NCBI RefSeq assembly: GCF_013409065.1
Contig: NZ_JACBZP010000001.1
Location: 3,606,518-3,670,517 of the forward strand
Length of the DNA: 64,000 bases
DNA from: Spelaeicoccus albus
Lineage (GTDB): Bacteria > Actinomycetota > Actinomycetes > Actinomycetales > Brevibacteriaceae
Reading direction: 5' to 3'
The notes beneath the pieces were generated by a model. It saw only the letters and a list, made by a program, of their open reading frames with translations, had not been told where the DNA came from and made no database searches. Shown piece after piece: positions 44,166 to 53,461 of this stretch. Made by a program: the position numbers and the translations under genes. Position 1 is the stretch's first letter, and each line of letters opens with the position of its first letter.

Positions 44166-45884
44166 TTACTTGCTCTTTTGCCAGCCGATGTCCTCGGGCT
44201 CGGCACTTGCCCACCCGGACGGGCCGTAATTGGCCAGCCCCTTGGTGACGGCGTACGTCACCGGAGAGTTGAACAAGGGGATGTAGCCGACGAGGTTCAA
44301 CGCGGCGGCCTCGGCCTTGTTGGCCTGAGCCATCGCCTTCTTCGGGTCGGCAATTGTCGTGACCTTCTTGGCCATGGCGTCGATCTTCTTGGTGCCCACG
44401 CCCGTCGAGTTGTTGCCGGACGTCGTGCAATACATCGAGCAGGCCAGCACATACCCGAACGGGTCGCGCGTCTCGGTCGACACGGCCACGACGTCGTACG
44501 AGCCCTCGTTGAGGGTGCTGGAGAAGTCGGACGTCGACCGCGTGTCGATGACCATCTTCAGGCCCGCTTGTTTCGCCATGGCCTGCTGCGCCCTGGCCAG
44601 CGCGGCCCCCGACGACGAGTTGCCGAAGTTCACGTAGGTGATTTTCGCGGTCTTTCCGTTCTTTTGGAAGTAGCCGCCCTCGCCGAGTTTCCACCCGTGG
44701 TCGGTCATGAGCTTTTTGGCTTTGTCGACGCTGTGCTTCAGCCAGGGCGTGTTGTTCTTGTACGTGGGCATCCACGGCAGCACGTTCATCGATCCGGGCA
44801 GCTTTTCGGGATCCCAGTTCATTCCCTGGAATTTGATCTTCGTCAGTTCGCGGCGGTCGGTGGCCAGGGCGAACGCCTTGCGGGCGTACGTGTTCTTGAA
44901 CACCTCACTCCCCTGGCCCATCATGTACATGCTCACTTGAGTTCCGAATCCACGACGGACCTGGACGTCGTCCATGTTCTTGATCTGCTTCATCCGGTCT
45001 TGGCTTTCGACCCGGGTTTCGTCGAGTTCGCCGTTTTGGAACGCGTTGATCGACGCTTGATCCTCCATGGCGCGAATGACGATCGTGTCGAGCTTGGGCT
45101 TGGCGCCCCACCAGTCCTTGTTCCGTTCAAGCACCACTTTGGTCTTGGAGTAGCTCTTGTACTTGAACGGTCCGGCCAGCAGTCCGTTGTTCGGATGTCC
45201 GACCCAGCCCTTCTTGAAGAACGCGGGATCGAGGTTCTTCGGGTTCTCCAGCTGGGTGAAGATCTCCTGGTACGGATAGAACGGCTTGTCGAACGTCACG
45301 ACCGCCTCGTGGGCGTTCTTGCCCTTCTTCACGCTCTTGATCCGCTCATATCCGGTCGTCGATGACGGGTTGTACTTTTTCGACTTGCCGCTTTGCGTCT
45401 TCCAGGTGGCCTCGAATGCCTTCCACGTGATCGGGTCGCCGTTGTTCCAATGCGCCTTCGGGTTGAGCCGGTATTTGATCACTTCGGGGCTCTTGCTGAC
45501 GACCGTGGCCGACAGCAAATAGTCCTTATCGGGTTTCGGTTGCCCGCCCACCGTGAAGTCCCACAGCTGCGGCGACGTCCACGAGTCGAGGTTGCCGACG
45601 TACCCGGACGGGTTGTCGGCGCTGAACGAGTTCAAGTTCGGCGGGATCTCGGGAAATGCCAACTTCAACGAGCCGCCGAACTTGACGTTCTTGCGTGCCT
45701 GGGGATTGTCGTGCCGGGTGCCTTCTTCCGGCATGGGGATTTTCGCGACGTCCGGCGATACGCCCGCCGGCGGCTCGGCCGTGACAGCGTTTCCGCCGTT
45801 GCCGCTGCCGTCCTCGCTGCTGCAGCCCGCCATTGCGGCGAACGACAACGCGCAAAGGGTCGCCAGTGTTTTCTTGAATCTCAT
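44166..45884 (-). CDS. Peptide/nickel-type ABC transporter substrate-binding lipoprotein
   Basis: This is a family 5 solute-binding protein (SBP_bac_5), 572 residues. The signal with lipobox AAMAGC gives a lipidated Cys at about residue 20, followed by a Gly/Asn-rich spacer. YRLNPKAHWNNGDPITWKAFEATW is the diagnostic family segment near residue 140. FALATDRRELTKI and YGPSGWASAEPEDI follow. It should capture oligopeptides or similar solutes outside the membrane. ATG 45884 starts a normal signal peptide; a longer frame adds 30 residues that would spoil it. It is last in the operon, after the ATPase gene. Confidence 0.9.
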   Translation of the reverse strand: MRFKKTLATLCALSFAAMAGCSSEDGSGNGGNAVTAEPPAGVSPDVAKIPMPEEGTRHDNPQARKNVKFGGSLKLAFPEIPPNLNSFSADNPSGYVGNLDSWTSPQLWDFTVGGQPKPDKDYLLSATVVSKSPEVIKYRLNPKAHWNNGDPITWKAFEATWKTQSGKSKKYNPSSTTGYERIKSVKKGKNAHEAVVTFDKPFYPYQEIFTQLENPKNLDPAFFKKGWVGHPNNGLLAGPFKYKSYSKTKVVLERNKDWWGAKPKLDTIVIRAMEDQASINAFQNGELDETRVESQDRMKQIKNMDDVQVRRGFGTQVSMYMMGQGSEVFKNTYARKAFALATDRRELTKIKFQGMNWDPEKLPGSMNVLPWMPTYKNNTPWLKHSVDKAKKLMTDHGWKLGEGGYFQKNGKTAKITYVNFGNSSSGAALARAQQAMAKQAGLKMVIDTRSTSDFSSTLNEGSYDVVAVSTETRDPFGYVLACSMYCTTSGNNSTGVGTKKIDAMAKKVTTIADPKKAMAQANKAEAAALNLVGYIPLFNSPVTYAVTKGLANYGPSGWASAEPEDIGWQKSK

Positions 45885-45955
45885 TCTCAGATCGACTCCT
45901 GTTGTTTCACCGGCCGCTCGGCCGGAGCTCCGGGATGGTGCTTTGAGAACTGTTC

Positions 45956-48046
45956 CTACGAAGGGAAGTGACATGCACGCTCTTGATCCGCCACCCCCTC
46001 CTCACGCACGAGTTCGGGCTCGTCCGTCTCGCATCGGTGCCGGTCGGCGTCCGGAAGCAGCCGGTAGGTCGGGCAGCGGGTGCGGAATCGGCAGCCGGGG
46101 ATCGACTCGGTCGGGCTGGGCAGGTCACCGGTGAGCACCGTGCGTTCGCGCGCCCGTTCCACTGCCGGATCGGGGATGGGCGCGGCCGACAACAGCGCCT
46201 GCGTGTACGGGTGGCGCGGACGTCCGAAGATCTCGTCGACCCCGCCGATCTCGACGATGCGCCCCAAATACATCACTGCGACCCGGTCGGCGATATGCCG
46301 GACGACGGACAGGTCGTGCGCGACGAACAAGTACGACAGCTTGAGCTCTGCTTGCAACGATTCCAACAGGTTGACGATTCCGGCCTGGATCGAGACGTCC
46401 AGCGCCGACACCGGCTCGTCGAGAACTATCAGCGCCGGCTGGACGGCGAGAGCGCGGGCAATCGCAATGCGTTGGCGCTGCCCGCCGGAGAACTGCTCGG
46501 GGAACCTGTCCACATGGTCCGGGTTCAGCCCGACCAGTTGCATCAACTCTCCGATCCTGTCGTTGATGCGGGCCTTGCCGACGCCGTGCGCGCGCAGCGG
46601 CTCGGCCAATACGTCGTAGACGACCATGCGCGGATCCAACGACGAGATCGGGTCTTGGAACACGATCTGCAATTCTTTGCGGGTGGCTCGCCGGGCAGCT
46701 CCGTCCATGGCTGCGACGTCCCGCCCCATCACGACGACGCGGCCCGAGCCGGGCTTCTTCAACCGCATGATCTCGAGCAACGTCGTCGATTTGCCGCATC
46801 CGGACTCGCCGACCAGCGCCAGCGTCTCGCCGGTGCGGATGTCGAACGAGATGCCGTCGACCGCGCGCACCGTTCCGGTCTTCTTCCGCAACAGCCCGTT
46901 CGTCAAGTTGAAGTGCCGGTGCAGTCCGTCGACGCTCAGCACGCTGTCGCGCTCGGCGCGCGGCCGGGCGGCCAGCTCCGAGGTCTCGATGGTCGGCAGC
47001 GGGTAGACGTCGGCGTGCGTCAGACCGCCGTGCACGATTTCGGCCGAGCGAATGCACGCCGACATGTGGCCGCCGTCCTGCAGGACAAGCGGCGGTTCCG
47101 CGGCCTCGCAAGCCTGGGTGGCCATGGGGCACCGCGGGGCGAACGGGCATCCCGGCGGCAATTCGAGCGGGGACGGCGGGGAGCCGTCGATCGGCACGAG
47201 CGGCCCGGGCGAGCGCCGGTCGGGCCGCGGCACGGCACCGAGCAGCCCCATGGTGTACGGCATTTGCGGACGGGTGAAGATCTGATCGGCCGTTCCGTAC
47301 TCGACGGGCCGACCCGCGTACATGATCAGCACGTCGTCCGCCACGCCCGCGACCACGCCGAGATCGTGGGTGATCAGGACGACGGCGGCTCCGGTTTCGC
47401 GCTGCGCGGTCGCCAGCACGTCGAGGACTTGCGCTTGGATTGTCACGTCGAGCGCCGTCGTCGGCTCGTCGGCGATGATGACTTGAGGATCGTTGGCGAT
47501 CGCGATGGCGATCATGACGCGTTGGCGCATGCCGCCGGAGAACTGGTGCGGGTATGCCGTCAGCCTGCGCTCCGGCTCGGAGATGCCGACGAGTTCGAGC
47601 AGTTCGATCGACCGGCTGCGCACGGCAGCGCGGCTCAAGGTCTGGTGGGCATCGAGCGCTTCGGCGATTTGCTGGCCGATCGTGAACACCGGAGTCAGAG
47701 CCGACAGTGGGTCTTGGAAGATCATGCTCATTTCGGACCCGCGGATCGGCGTCATTTGCTCATCGGTCATGCCGACGATCTCGCGGCCGCCGATCCGCAC
47801 CGATCCGGCCACGCTCGCGCTGTCCGGCAGCAAGCCCATTGCCGCAAGCGACGTTGCCGATTTGCCCGATCCGGATTCGCCGGCAATGGCGAGCGTCCGG
47901 CCCGCTTCGACGTCGAACGAGAGGCCGCGCACTGCGTGCACCTCCCCGTGCTCGCTGGCGTAGTCGACGCTGAGATCACGCACCGAGATTGCCGGCGGAC
48001 TTGCCGCCGTACCGTCGCCGGGCCGGTCGGTGATTGTCGTTGTCAC
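45956..48046 (-). CDS. Fused dual ATP-binding subunit of a peptide ABC transporter (DppD-DppF type)
   Basis: This is a 696-residue protein with two complete ABC ATPase domains. The first has [12 protein letters not shown] near residue 57, signature SGGMRQR and Walker [13 protein letters not shown]. It is followed by an oligopeptide-transporter C-terminal segment with a Cys-rich [13 protein letters not shown]. The second has [18 protein letters not shown] and [12 protein letters not shown], then [12 protein letters not shown]. Each Cys-rich tail is typical of Opp/Dpp ATPases that bind a 4Fe-4S cluster. Both halves look catalytically intact. GTG 48046 overlaps the permease stop (GTGA). It powers the two permeases encoded upstream. 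Confidence 0.93.
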   Translation of the reverse strand: MTTTITDRPGDGTAASPPAISVRDLSVDYASEHGEVHAVRGLSFDVEAGRTLAIAGESGSGKSATSLAAMGLLPDSASVAGSVRIGGREIVGMTDEQMTPIRGSEMSMIFQDPLSALTPVFTIGQQIAEALDAHQTLSRAAVRSRSIELLELVGISEPERRLTAYPHQFSGGMRQRVMIAIAIANDPQVIIADEPTTALDVTIQAQVLDVLATAQRETGAAVVLITHDLGVVAGVADDVLIMYAGRPVEYGTADQIFTRPQMPYTMGLLGAVPRPDRRSPGPLVPIDGSPPSPLELPPGCPFAPRCPMATQACEAAEPPLVLQDGGHMSACIRSAEIVHGGLTHADVYPLPTIETSELAARPRAERDSVLSVDGLHRHFNLTNGLLRKKTGTVRAVDGISFDIRTGETLALVGESGCGKSTTLLEIMRLKKPGSGRVVVMGRDVAAMDGAARRATRKELQIVFQDPISSLDPRMVVYDVLAEPLRAHGVGKARINDRIGELMQLVGLNPDHVDRFPEQFSGGQRQRIAIARALAVQPALIVLDEPVSALDVSIQAGIVNLLESLQAELKLSYLFVAHDLSVVRHIADRVAVMYLGRIVEIGGVDEIFGRPRHPYTQALLSAAPIPDPAVERARERTVLTGDLPSPTESIPGCRFRTRCPTYRLLPDADRHRCETDEPELVREEGVADQERACHFPS

Positions 48047-49008
48047 TGTCGTCTCCCCGCCTTGTCGTCCCGTCGTTTGCCGGCCTTCGTGCCCGCTTTT
48101 CCGCTGGACGCCGACGACGGGTCGAGGGCATCGCGCAACCCGTCGCCGATCCACGTCATCGCAAAACACAGCGCCAGCAGCAGAACGCTGGGGATCAGGA
48201 ACATCCACGGCGCGGTCTGCAACAGTCCGGACCCGTCGCTGATCAACGTGCCCAGCGAGGTGTCCGGCGGCTGGATGCCGAAGCCGATGAACGACAGGCC
48301 GGTCTCGGCTTCGATGGCCGTCACGACGCCCAGCACGGTGTGGATGATGAGGATCGATCCGAGGTTCGGGATGATGTGCCTGCGGATGATCGTCAGCGGC
48401 CGCACGCCCATGAACCGGGCGGCCGCCACATATTCGCGTTCGCGTAGCGACGTCGCTATCGAGCGGATGACGCGGGCCATCATGATCCAGCCAAAAATCA
48501 TCAGGGCAACGGTCAGCCAGATCCACCCGTTCGTGCCGGACGCCGCCTGCACCATGATGGCCAGCAGGAAGAAGGTGGGCACGACCAGCAGCATGTCGAG
48601 CACCCAGGTGCCGATCTTTTCCGCCCAGCCTTCAAAATACGCGACGGCGCTGCCGGCGAACGCCGCGATCACGGTGATCCCCACCGATGCGATGAAACCG
48701 ATCATCAACGACCGGCCGACGCCGTGCGCGGCTCTGACGAACAGGTCGGCACCGACCTGGTCGGTACCGAACCAGTGGTTCGAATCCGGCGCCTTCTGCA
48801 GACTCAGAAAGTCGACGTCCTCGTATCCGTATTTCGAGATGTACGGGCCGACCACGGCGTACAGGATGAGTACGGCCATGATGACGACGCCGGCGACTGC
48901 CAGCTTGTTCCGGCAGAATCGGCGCAGCAGCAGCCGTCCTTTCGACACGCGTTTGATCGCGAGCCGTTCATCGCCTTGCGGAATAGACGCAGCCGTGTTC
49001 ACAGTCAT
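48043..49008 (-). CDS. Peptide ABC transporter permease (DppC-like)
   Basis: This is the second permease, 321 residues. An N-terminal OppC-type helix (LAVAGVVIMAVLILYAVVG) is followed by HWFGTDQVGADLFVRAAHG, the diagnostic OppC/DppC motif. A later coupling loop EYVAAARFMGVRPLTIIRRHIIPN contacts the ATPase. A charged tail rich in Lys/Arg ends the protein. It lies 11 bases after the DppB-like gene. Confidence 0.92.
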   Translation of the reverse strand: MTVNTAASIPQGDERLAIKRVSKGRLLLRRFCRNKLAVAGVVIMAVLILYAVVGPYISKYGYEDVDFLSLQKAPDSNHWFGTDQVGADLFVRAAHGVGRSLMIGFIASVGITVIAAFAGSAVAYFEGWAEKIGTWVLDMLLVVPTFFLLAIMVQAASGTNGWIWLTVALMIFGWIMMARVIRSIATSLREREYVAAARFMGVRPLTIIRRHIIPNLGSILIIHTVLGVVTAIEAETGLSFIGFGIQPPDTSLGTLISDGSGLLQTAPWMFLIPSVLLLALCFAMTWIGDGLRDALDPSSASSGKAGTKAGKRRDDKAGRRQ

Positions 49009-49019
49009 GACATGTCCCC

Positions 49020-49982
49020 TTACGACACCCGGATCCGCGGATCGAGGAAAGCGACAAAGATATCGGCCAGCAGCAGCCCGGCGCAGGTCGCGACGCCGCC
49101 GAGGAACGCCACGGCGACCGCTCCGTTGATGTCGTTCTTCGACAACGTCTCGATGAAGTAGAGGCCCGCGCCGTGGATGGCGAAGATCTGCTCCACGAAC
49201 ACCGTGCCGGTGACCATTCCGGCAATGGTGAACGCAATGCCGTAGGCAGTCGGGATCATGGAGGTGCGCAGCGCATGACGGCGAATGGCGACGGTTTGCG
49301 GGATGCCCTTGGACCGGGCCGTGCGCACGTAGTCGGCGCCGACGTTATCGAGCAGGTAGGTGCGCTGCGTCAAGTGGAAACCGTAATATCCGACGAGCGT
49401 CAGCACGAGCGTGGGCAGCGTGAGGTGTTGGATGTAGCTGAGCGGGCCGCCGTCCCCGATTCCCGTGACGGCGAACCAGCGCGCGCCCGTCGTTTTCGAC
49501 AGCCACAGGTAGATCAGGACGACGAGCAGCGCCAGCACGAAAGTGGGGATGACCAGGAAGAACGAGCTGACGAGGTTCATGGTTCGGTCGAAGATGCTGT
49601 ACTTGCGGGTGGCCGTGAACACGCCGAGCGCGACGCCTATCACTATTGACAAAAGCGTTGCCGTGAGAACGAGTTGCACGCTGACCAGCGCCCGGTGCCA
49701 GACCTCGCCGTTGACCGACTCCCCCAGCGGACTGTACCCCCAGTTCCAATGCAGGACGACGTTTTGCAGCCAGGTCCAATACCGTTCGATGAGCGGCACG
49801 TGGTCGTTGATGCCCGCGTAGTTCAGCGAGGCGTTGATCGATGCTTCCGGCGGCCTCGGGCGCATCGCCATATAGTTCGATCGGGGGTCGAGGAATGACG
49901 ACGCCAGGAAGTACACGCCGCTGATGGCGATGAACAACATGACGGCGTAGCTGATCAGCCGCCGCGCGATGAATTTCAGCAC
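49020..49982 (-). CDS. Peptide ABC transporter permease (DppB-like)
   Basis: This is the first permease, 320 residues, with about six helices. It starts KFIARRLISYAVMLFIAISGVYFL, as DppB/OppB proteins do, and has the coupling loop DYVRTARSKGIPQTVAIRRHALR. PTAYGIAFTIAGMVTGTVFVEQIF completes the family pattern. Its start lies four bases after the stop of the aminotransferase gene, so the five genes form one transcription unit. Confidence 0.92.
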   Translation of the reverse strand: MLKFIARRLISYAVMLFIAISGVYFLASSFLDPRSNYMAMRPRPPEASINASLNYAGINDHVPLIERYWTWLQNVVLHWNWGYSPLGESVNGEVWHRALVSVQLVLTATLLSIVIGVALGVFTATRKYSIFDRTMNLVSSFFLVIPTFVLALLVVLIYLWLSKTTGARWFAVTGIGDGGPLSYIQHLTLPTLVLTLVGYYGFHLTQRTYLLDNVGADYVRTARSKGIPQTVAIRRHALRTSMIPTAYGIAFTIAGMVTGTVFVEQIFAIHGAGLYFIETLSKNDINGAVAVAFLGGVATCAGLLLADIFVAFLDPRIRVS

Positions 49983-49986
49983 GCGA

Positions 49987-51090
49987 TCACGCCCGCCGGT
50001 CCCCGTGCGGACGCAATGTGGTCACGAGCCGGTCGACGTCCTCGGAATCGTTCCACAGGTGGAACGCCGCTCGCAGCCGGCCGGCGTTGCAGGTCATGAC
50101 GATGCCGGCTTCACGGGCGCGGTCGACCGTGCCGGGCGTGGTTTCCGGCCAGGTCACTATCGCTTGTCCTTGCGGTTCCATCCCCAGCCGCCGGCATAAT
50201 TCGTCGCCGAGCGACACATTGTGCGCCTTGACCTGGTCGAGGTCGAGGCGGGAGAAGAATTCGATCGCCGGCGCTGCGCCGACCCACGCCGGCCAGGCCG
50301 GTGAGACGTCGAATTTTCGGGCACAATCGGCAAGCGTCATCTCGGGGCCGTAGAGGGATTCCCACACGTTCTCCCCCGCGTACCAACCTGCTTGGATCGG
50401 ACGGAGCGTGTCGGCAAATTCGTCGGTGAGCGTCAAGAAGGCAACACCACGCGGTGCGCAGAGCCATTTATAGGCGTTGCAGGCCGTCGCATCGAACCGC
50501 CCGGCATCGATGGGCAGCCAGCCGGCCGCCTGCGTCGTGTCGCAAAACGTCCGCGCACCGTGACGGCGCGCCGATTCAATGATCTGATCAACTCGCGCGA
50601 CCTCTCCGGTACCCGATTGCACGGCTGAGAATGCAACGAGATACGTGTGTCGGTTGATGGCTGCCGCAATATCGGCTACGGGGACATGTCGCAGCGTAAC
50701 ACCGCGATCCGCGTGCGCCAGGAACGGGTACACGATCGAACTGAAGTCGCCGAGCGGGCACAGCACCTCGGCGCCGTCCGGAACGGAGTCCGCAATGACG
50801 CTCGCCATGACGGACGTTTGCGAGCCGATCGCCACGTTCCGCGCCGGCACCGACATCAATTCGGCGTAGCCGGCGCGCGTCGATTCGACGATCTCGGAAT
50901 AATCAGTCGGCGTTGCGTCACCGCGCTGCCAGGCGGCCGCATCGTCGGCCATCGCCTGCACCGTGGCGATTGTCGGAAGGCCGATCGAGCAAGCAGCCAG
51001 GTAACCTCCGGTGGTGGCAAACGACTGGCGCGCCTCATCGAGGCTCAGCGGCGCGCGGGCAGGTTCGGATCGAGCGACTGTGGGGAACAT
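49987..51090 (-). CDS. Aminotransferase class V-fold PLP-dependent enzyme
   Basis: This is a 367-residue fold-type I PLP enzyme related to cysteine desulfurase, kynureninase and isopenicillin-epimerase-like proteins. The cofactor Asp and neighbours are in FCDTTQAAGWLPID, and the Schiff-base Lys in ACNAYKWLCAPRG near residue 225. The Cys-containing loop of true cysteine desulfurases is not seen, so another amino acid chemistry is likelier. ATG 51090 is used; a GTG directly before it is possible. It leads the peptide transporter operon and diverges from the LysR gene, suggesting that it processes the imported compound. The substrate is unknown. Confidence 0.82.
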   Translation of the reverse strand: MFPTVARSEPARAPLSLDEARQSFATTGGYLAACSIGLPTIATVQAMADDAAAWQRGDATPTDYSEIVESTRAGYAELMSVPARNVAIGSQTSVMASVIADSVPDGAEVLCPLGDFSSIVYPFLAHADRGVTLRHVPVADIAAAINRHTYLVAFSAVQSGTGEVARVDQIIESARRHGARTFCDTTQAAGWLPIDAGRFDATACNAYKWLCAPRGVAFLTLTDEFADTLRPIQAGWYAGENVWESLYGPEMTLADCARKFDVSPAWPAWVGAAPAIEFFSRLDLDQVKAHNVSLGDELCRRLGMEPQGQAIVTWPETTPGTVDRAREAGIVMTCNAGRLRAAFHLWNDSEDVDRLVTTLRPHGDRRA

Positions 51091-51159
51091 CACTTTACGT
51101 TTTCAGATTCCGACTCCTAGGACAAGACCAATGAAATACGCCGACACATCACAATTGCT

Positions 51160-51174
51160 TATACTTCGTTCATG
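51160..51174 (+). promoter_or_regulatory. Leaderless promoter candidate of the lysR gene
   Basis: TATACT at 51160-51165 is a near-perfect -10 element ending six bases before ATG 51172, with no Shine-Dalgarno sequence in between. Transcription would begin at or beside the start codon. The -35 position (about 51137) is poor. The AT-rich dyad CAATTG at 51153-51158 just upstream could be part of a LysR binding site shared with the divergent operon. Confidence 0.4.
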
Positions 51175-52161
51175 TCTGCATCTGCGCGCATCGAACCGGA
51201 TCTGAACGCCGTCGACCTGCAGTCCTTGCGCGTCGTCAGCGCCGTGGCGCACTGCGGGTCCATCACGCTGGCGGCCCGGCAGCTCGGCATGACCCAGCCC
51301 GCCGTCAGCCAGCACCTTCGCCGGCTGGAAAGTCGTGCCGGCGTCGCCGTGACCGCCCGGGCCGGCCGAGGGATCCGATTGACGGAGGCCGGCGCGATTC
51401 TGGCCCGTCATGCCGTGTCCGTGGCCGAAACCCTGAAGGTCGCCTCCGAAGAAATTGATGCCATCAAGGGATTGCGGAGCGGCACGATGCGCATTGCCGC
51501 CTTTCCGACCGCGTCGTCGACGTTCATCCCGCAGCTGCTCGGCATGCTCGCAGTCCGTCATCGCGGCCTCACGGTCAACTATCTCGAAGCCGAACCGCCG
51601 GAAGCCATTGACGCCGTGCGGGCCGGGACCGTGGACATGGCCGTGACGTTCAGCTATCCGGGCGACGGAATCGAACTTCAGCCGGAGAAAACGGCGGGCG
51701 TGCGCCGAACGCCGTTATGGGAAGACGACATGCTGCTGGTGATGGCCGAAGCGCATCCCAAGACTGCGCGGAAGACGGTCCGGCTCGCGGATTTGAGCGG
51801 CGAGAACTGGATTGCCGGTTGTTTTCTGTGCCGCGGCCATCTCGTGACGGCATGCCGCGGCGCCGGCTTCATGCCGACAATCATCCACGAGACCGACAAT
51901 CTGCTGGCCACCATCAATATGGTGGCCGCCGGGCTGGGCATCGCACTGGTGCCGAACCTGGCCCTGGCCAGCACGTCACTGCCGAGCCAGGTCGCCATTC
52001 GGCCGTTGACGGACCCGACGGCACGCACCATCTCGATCACGACGTCCCCGGACGCGGCGCGGATTCCGAGCACGGCGCTCTCGATCGATTTGCTGTCGAA
52101 CCTCGATCCGGCGACGTGGTCAATGCGCGGACTCACCCCGAAAACGCCCCGGCGCGTATAG
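51172..52161 (+). CDS. LysR family transcriptional regulator
   Basis: This is a 329-residue LysR-type regulator. The helix-turn-helix is LQSLRVVSAVAHCGSITLAARQLGMTQPAVSQHLRRLESRAG (residues about 15-56). A two-lobe effector domain starts MRIAAFPTASSTFIPQLLG and includes DMAVTFSYPGDG. It is divergent from the aminotransferase-peptide importer operon with an 81-base gap, the usual geometry for a LysR activator and its target. The effector may be the peptide-derived amino acid. The stop lies in the left arm of a terminator shared with the convergent glycosyltransferase gene. Confidence 0.9.
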   Translation: MSASARIEPDLNAVDLQSLRVVSAVAHCGSITLAARQLGMTQPAVSQHLRRLESRAGVAVTARAGRGIRLTEAGAILARHAVSVAETLKVASEEIDAIKGLRSGTMRIAAFPTASSTFIPQLLGMLAVRHRGLTVNYLEAEPPEAIDAVRAGTVDMAVTFSYPGDGIELQPEKTAGVRRTPLWEDDMLLVMAEAHPKTARKTVRLADLSGENWIAGCFLCRGHLVTACRGAGFMPTIIHETDNLLATINMVAAGLGIALVPNLALASTSLPSQVAIRPLTDPTARTISITTSPDAARIPSTALSIDLLSNLDPATWSMRGLTPKTPRRV

Positions 52162-52206
52162 AACGCGTGGTCATAACGGGGCGGGCTATACGCCGCGGGG
52201 CGGTTT
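52141..52206. terminator. Bidirectional terminator between lysR and a glycosyltransferase gene
   Basis: CGCCCCGGCGCGTATAG (52145-52161) is inverted at 52186-52202 with 15 of 17 pairs. Three more A-T pairs flank it (52141-52143 with 52204-52206), so a T run follows the stem in either direction. The loop is 24 bases. The left arm contains the lysR stop codon. The two genes converge here, so one hairpin can serve both. Confidence 0.55.
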
Positions 52207-52231
52207 GCGGTCGGCTCAGCGAGTTAAGCGC

Positions 52232-53461
52232 TCACCGGATAAGGGCTTCGGCGTATACGGCCAACAGCATAGCGGCCACCTCGGCTTCGCCCGGGAAGCC
52301 GGCAGCCCGCTCACGAGCGCGGTCGCCGAGCTCGCGGGCCCGAGCCGGATCGGCCCGCAGCTGCCGAATCGCGTCCGAGAGGCCGGACGGCGCGCCGTCA
52401 CCGGGCTGCACGAGGATCCCCGCGTCGTCGATGAGTTCGGGTACTCCGCCGACGGCCGTGGCCACCACCGGCAGTCCGGCCGCCATGGCCTCCTGGACCA
52501 CGAGGGCGCGCGCCTCCCAATGGCTGGTCAGCAGGAAAATGTCGGAAGCCCGGTAGAGGTCGCCGACGTCGGTGCGGGGGCCGAGGAACTCGATGGGCAG
52601 GCGTGCCTTGTCGATACGGCGTTCGAGGGTTTCCAGCTCGGCGGCATCCGCTCCCCCGGCCACGACGAACCGGGCCGGCGTGCCGCGGAGCATTTCAGCC
52701 GCATCGATCAAAAGACCAAAGTTCTTTTGCGGCGCCACCCTGCCGACAGTCAACACCAGCGTGGTGTCGTCGCCGACGCCGAGTTCGCCGCGCAGTCGCC
52801 CACGCACATCCGCACTATCGCCCGCGCCGTCGACGGCTCCACCCCCACCGGAAGTTCCGCCCACGCCCCCGGAGGCGTCGAGGACGCGGCGCGGCGCGGC
52901 GACCGGCATCAGCCGTGCTTCCGGCGCCCCGAGCGCCAGCGCACGTTCGACCAGATCGCGGCTGGCCCCCAGCGTCAGATCGGCCCTCCGGGCAATGAAC
53001 CTTTCGACGAGGCCGAGCACCTTGGCGCGCAGTCCGCCGCCGAGCACCGCGTTATGCCAGGTCGCGACGACCCCGGGCCCGGCCGGCCGCCGCGTACCGC
53101 GAGCCAGCACGGCCACTAGCGCGGCGCGGAATCCGTGAGCGTGGACGACGTCGGGCCGCACGTCGCGAATGATGGCGCGCAGTTCCGATACGCTCCTCCT
53201 GTCGGCCGGCGACAACTGCGCCGGGACTTCCAACCGCCGGTAGTCCGCCACCTCCGCGAAGCCGAACTGCTCGTTTGCCGCTTCCGGCCCGGCGATGACA
53301 ACGCTGTGGCCGGCGCGTGCGAATTCGCCGGCGATCGATTTCACGTGAGTGCCGACGCCGCCGGCCGACGAACCGAGCACCAGGAGGATCCGCATCACGC
53401 CGTCCTCCGCGCCGCTCGTTGCCTCCGCGCCGCTCGCCTCATCCGCGTCGTCCTCGCTCAT
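52232..53461 (-). CDS. Family 4 glycosyltransferase
   Basis: This is a GT-B glycosyltransferase of 409 residues. The N-terminal acceptor domain starts MRILLVLGSSAGGVGTHVKSI and includes DVVHAHGFRAALVAVLA. The donor domain has LTVGRVAPQKNFGLLIDAAE, FVVAGGADAAE and the EX7E-like region EARALVVQEAMAAGLPVVAT, typical of GT4. A Gly/Ser-rich insertion of about 20 residues interrupts the donor domain near residue 210. ATG 53461 overlaps the aguA stop (ATGA). The enzyme probably acts on a cell-envelope glycan, since family members are common beside murJ-like genes; its coupling to aguA is odd. Confidence 0.85.
   Translation of the reverse strand: MSEDDADEASGAEATSGAEDGVMRILLVLGSSAGGVGTHVKSIAGEFARAGHSVVIAGPEAANEQFGFAEVADYRRLEVPAQLSPADRRSVSELRAIIRDVRPDVVHAHGFRAALVAVLARGTRRPAGPGVVATWHNAVLGGGLRAKVLGLVERFIARRADLTLGASRDLVERALALGAPEARLMPVAAPRRVLDASGGVGGTSGGGGAVDGAGDSADVRGRLRGELGVGDDTTLVLTVGRVAPQKNFGLLIDAAEMLRGTPARFVVAGGADAAELETLERRIDKARLPIEFLGPRTDVGDLYRASDIFLLTSHWEARALVVQEAMAAGLPVVATAVGGVPELIDDAGILVQPGDGAPSGLSDAIRQLRADPARARELGDRARERAAGFPGEAEVAAMLLAVYAEALIR

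Noticed and set aside
45968-49129. A very long plus-strand open frame (over 1000 codons) opposite the peptide transporter genes
   Set aside because: Its translation is rich in Arg, Gly, Ala and His with no domain. It is the antisense reading of three well-supported ABC genes, as expected in GC-rich DNA with few stop codons.
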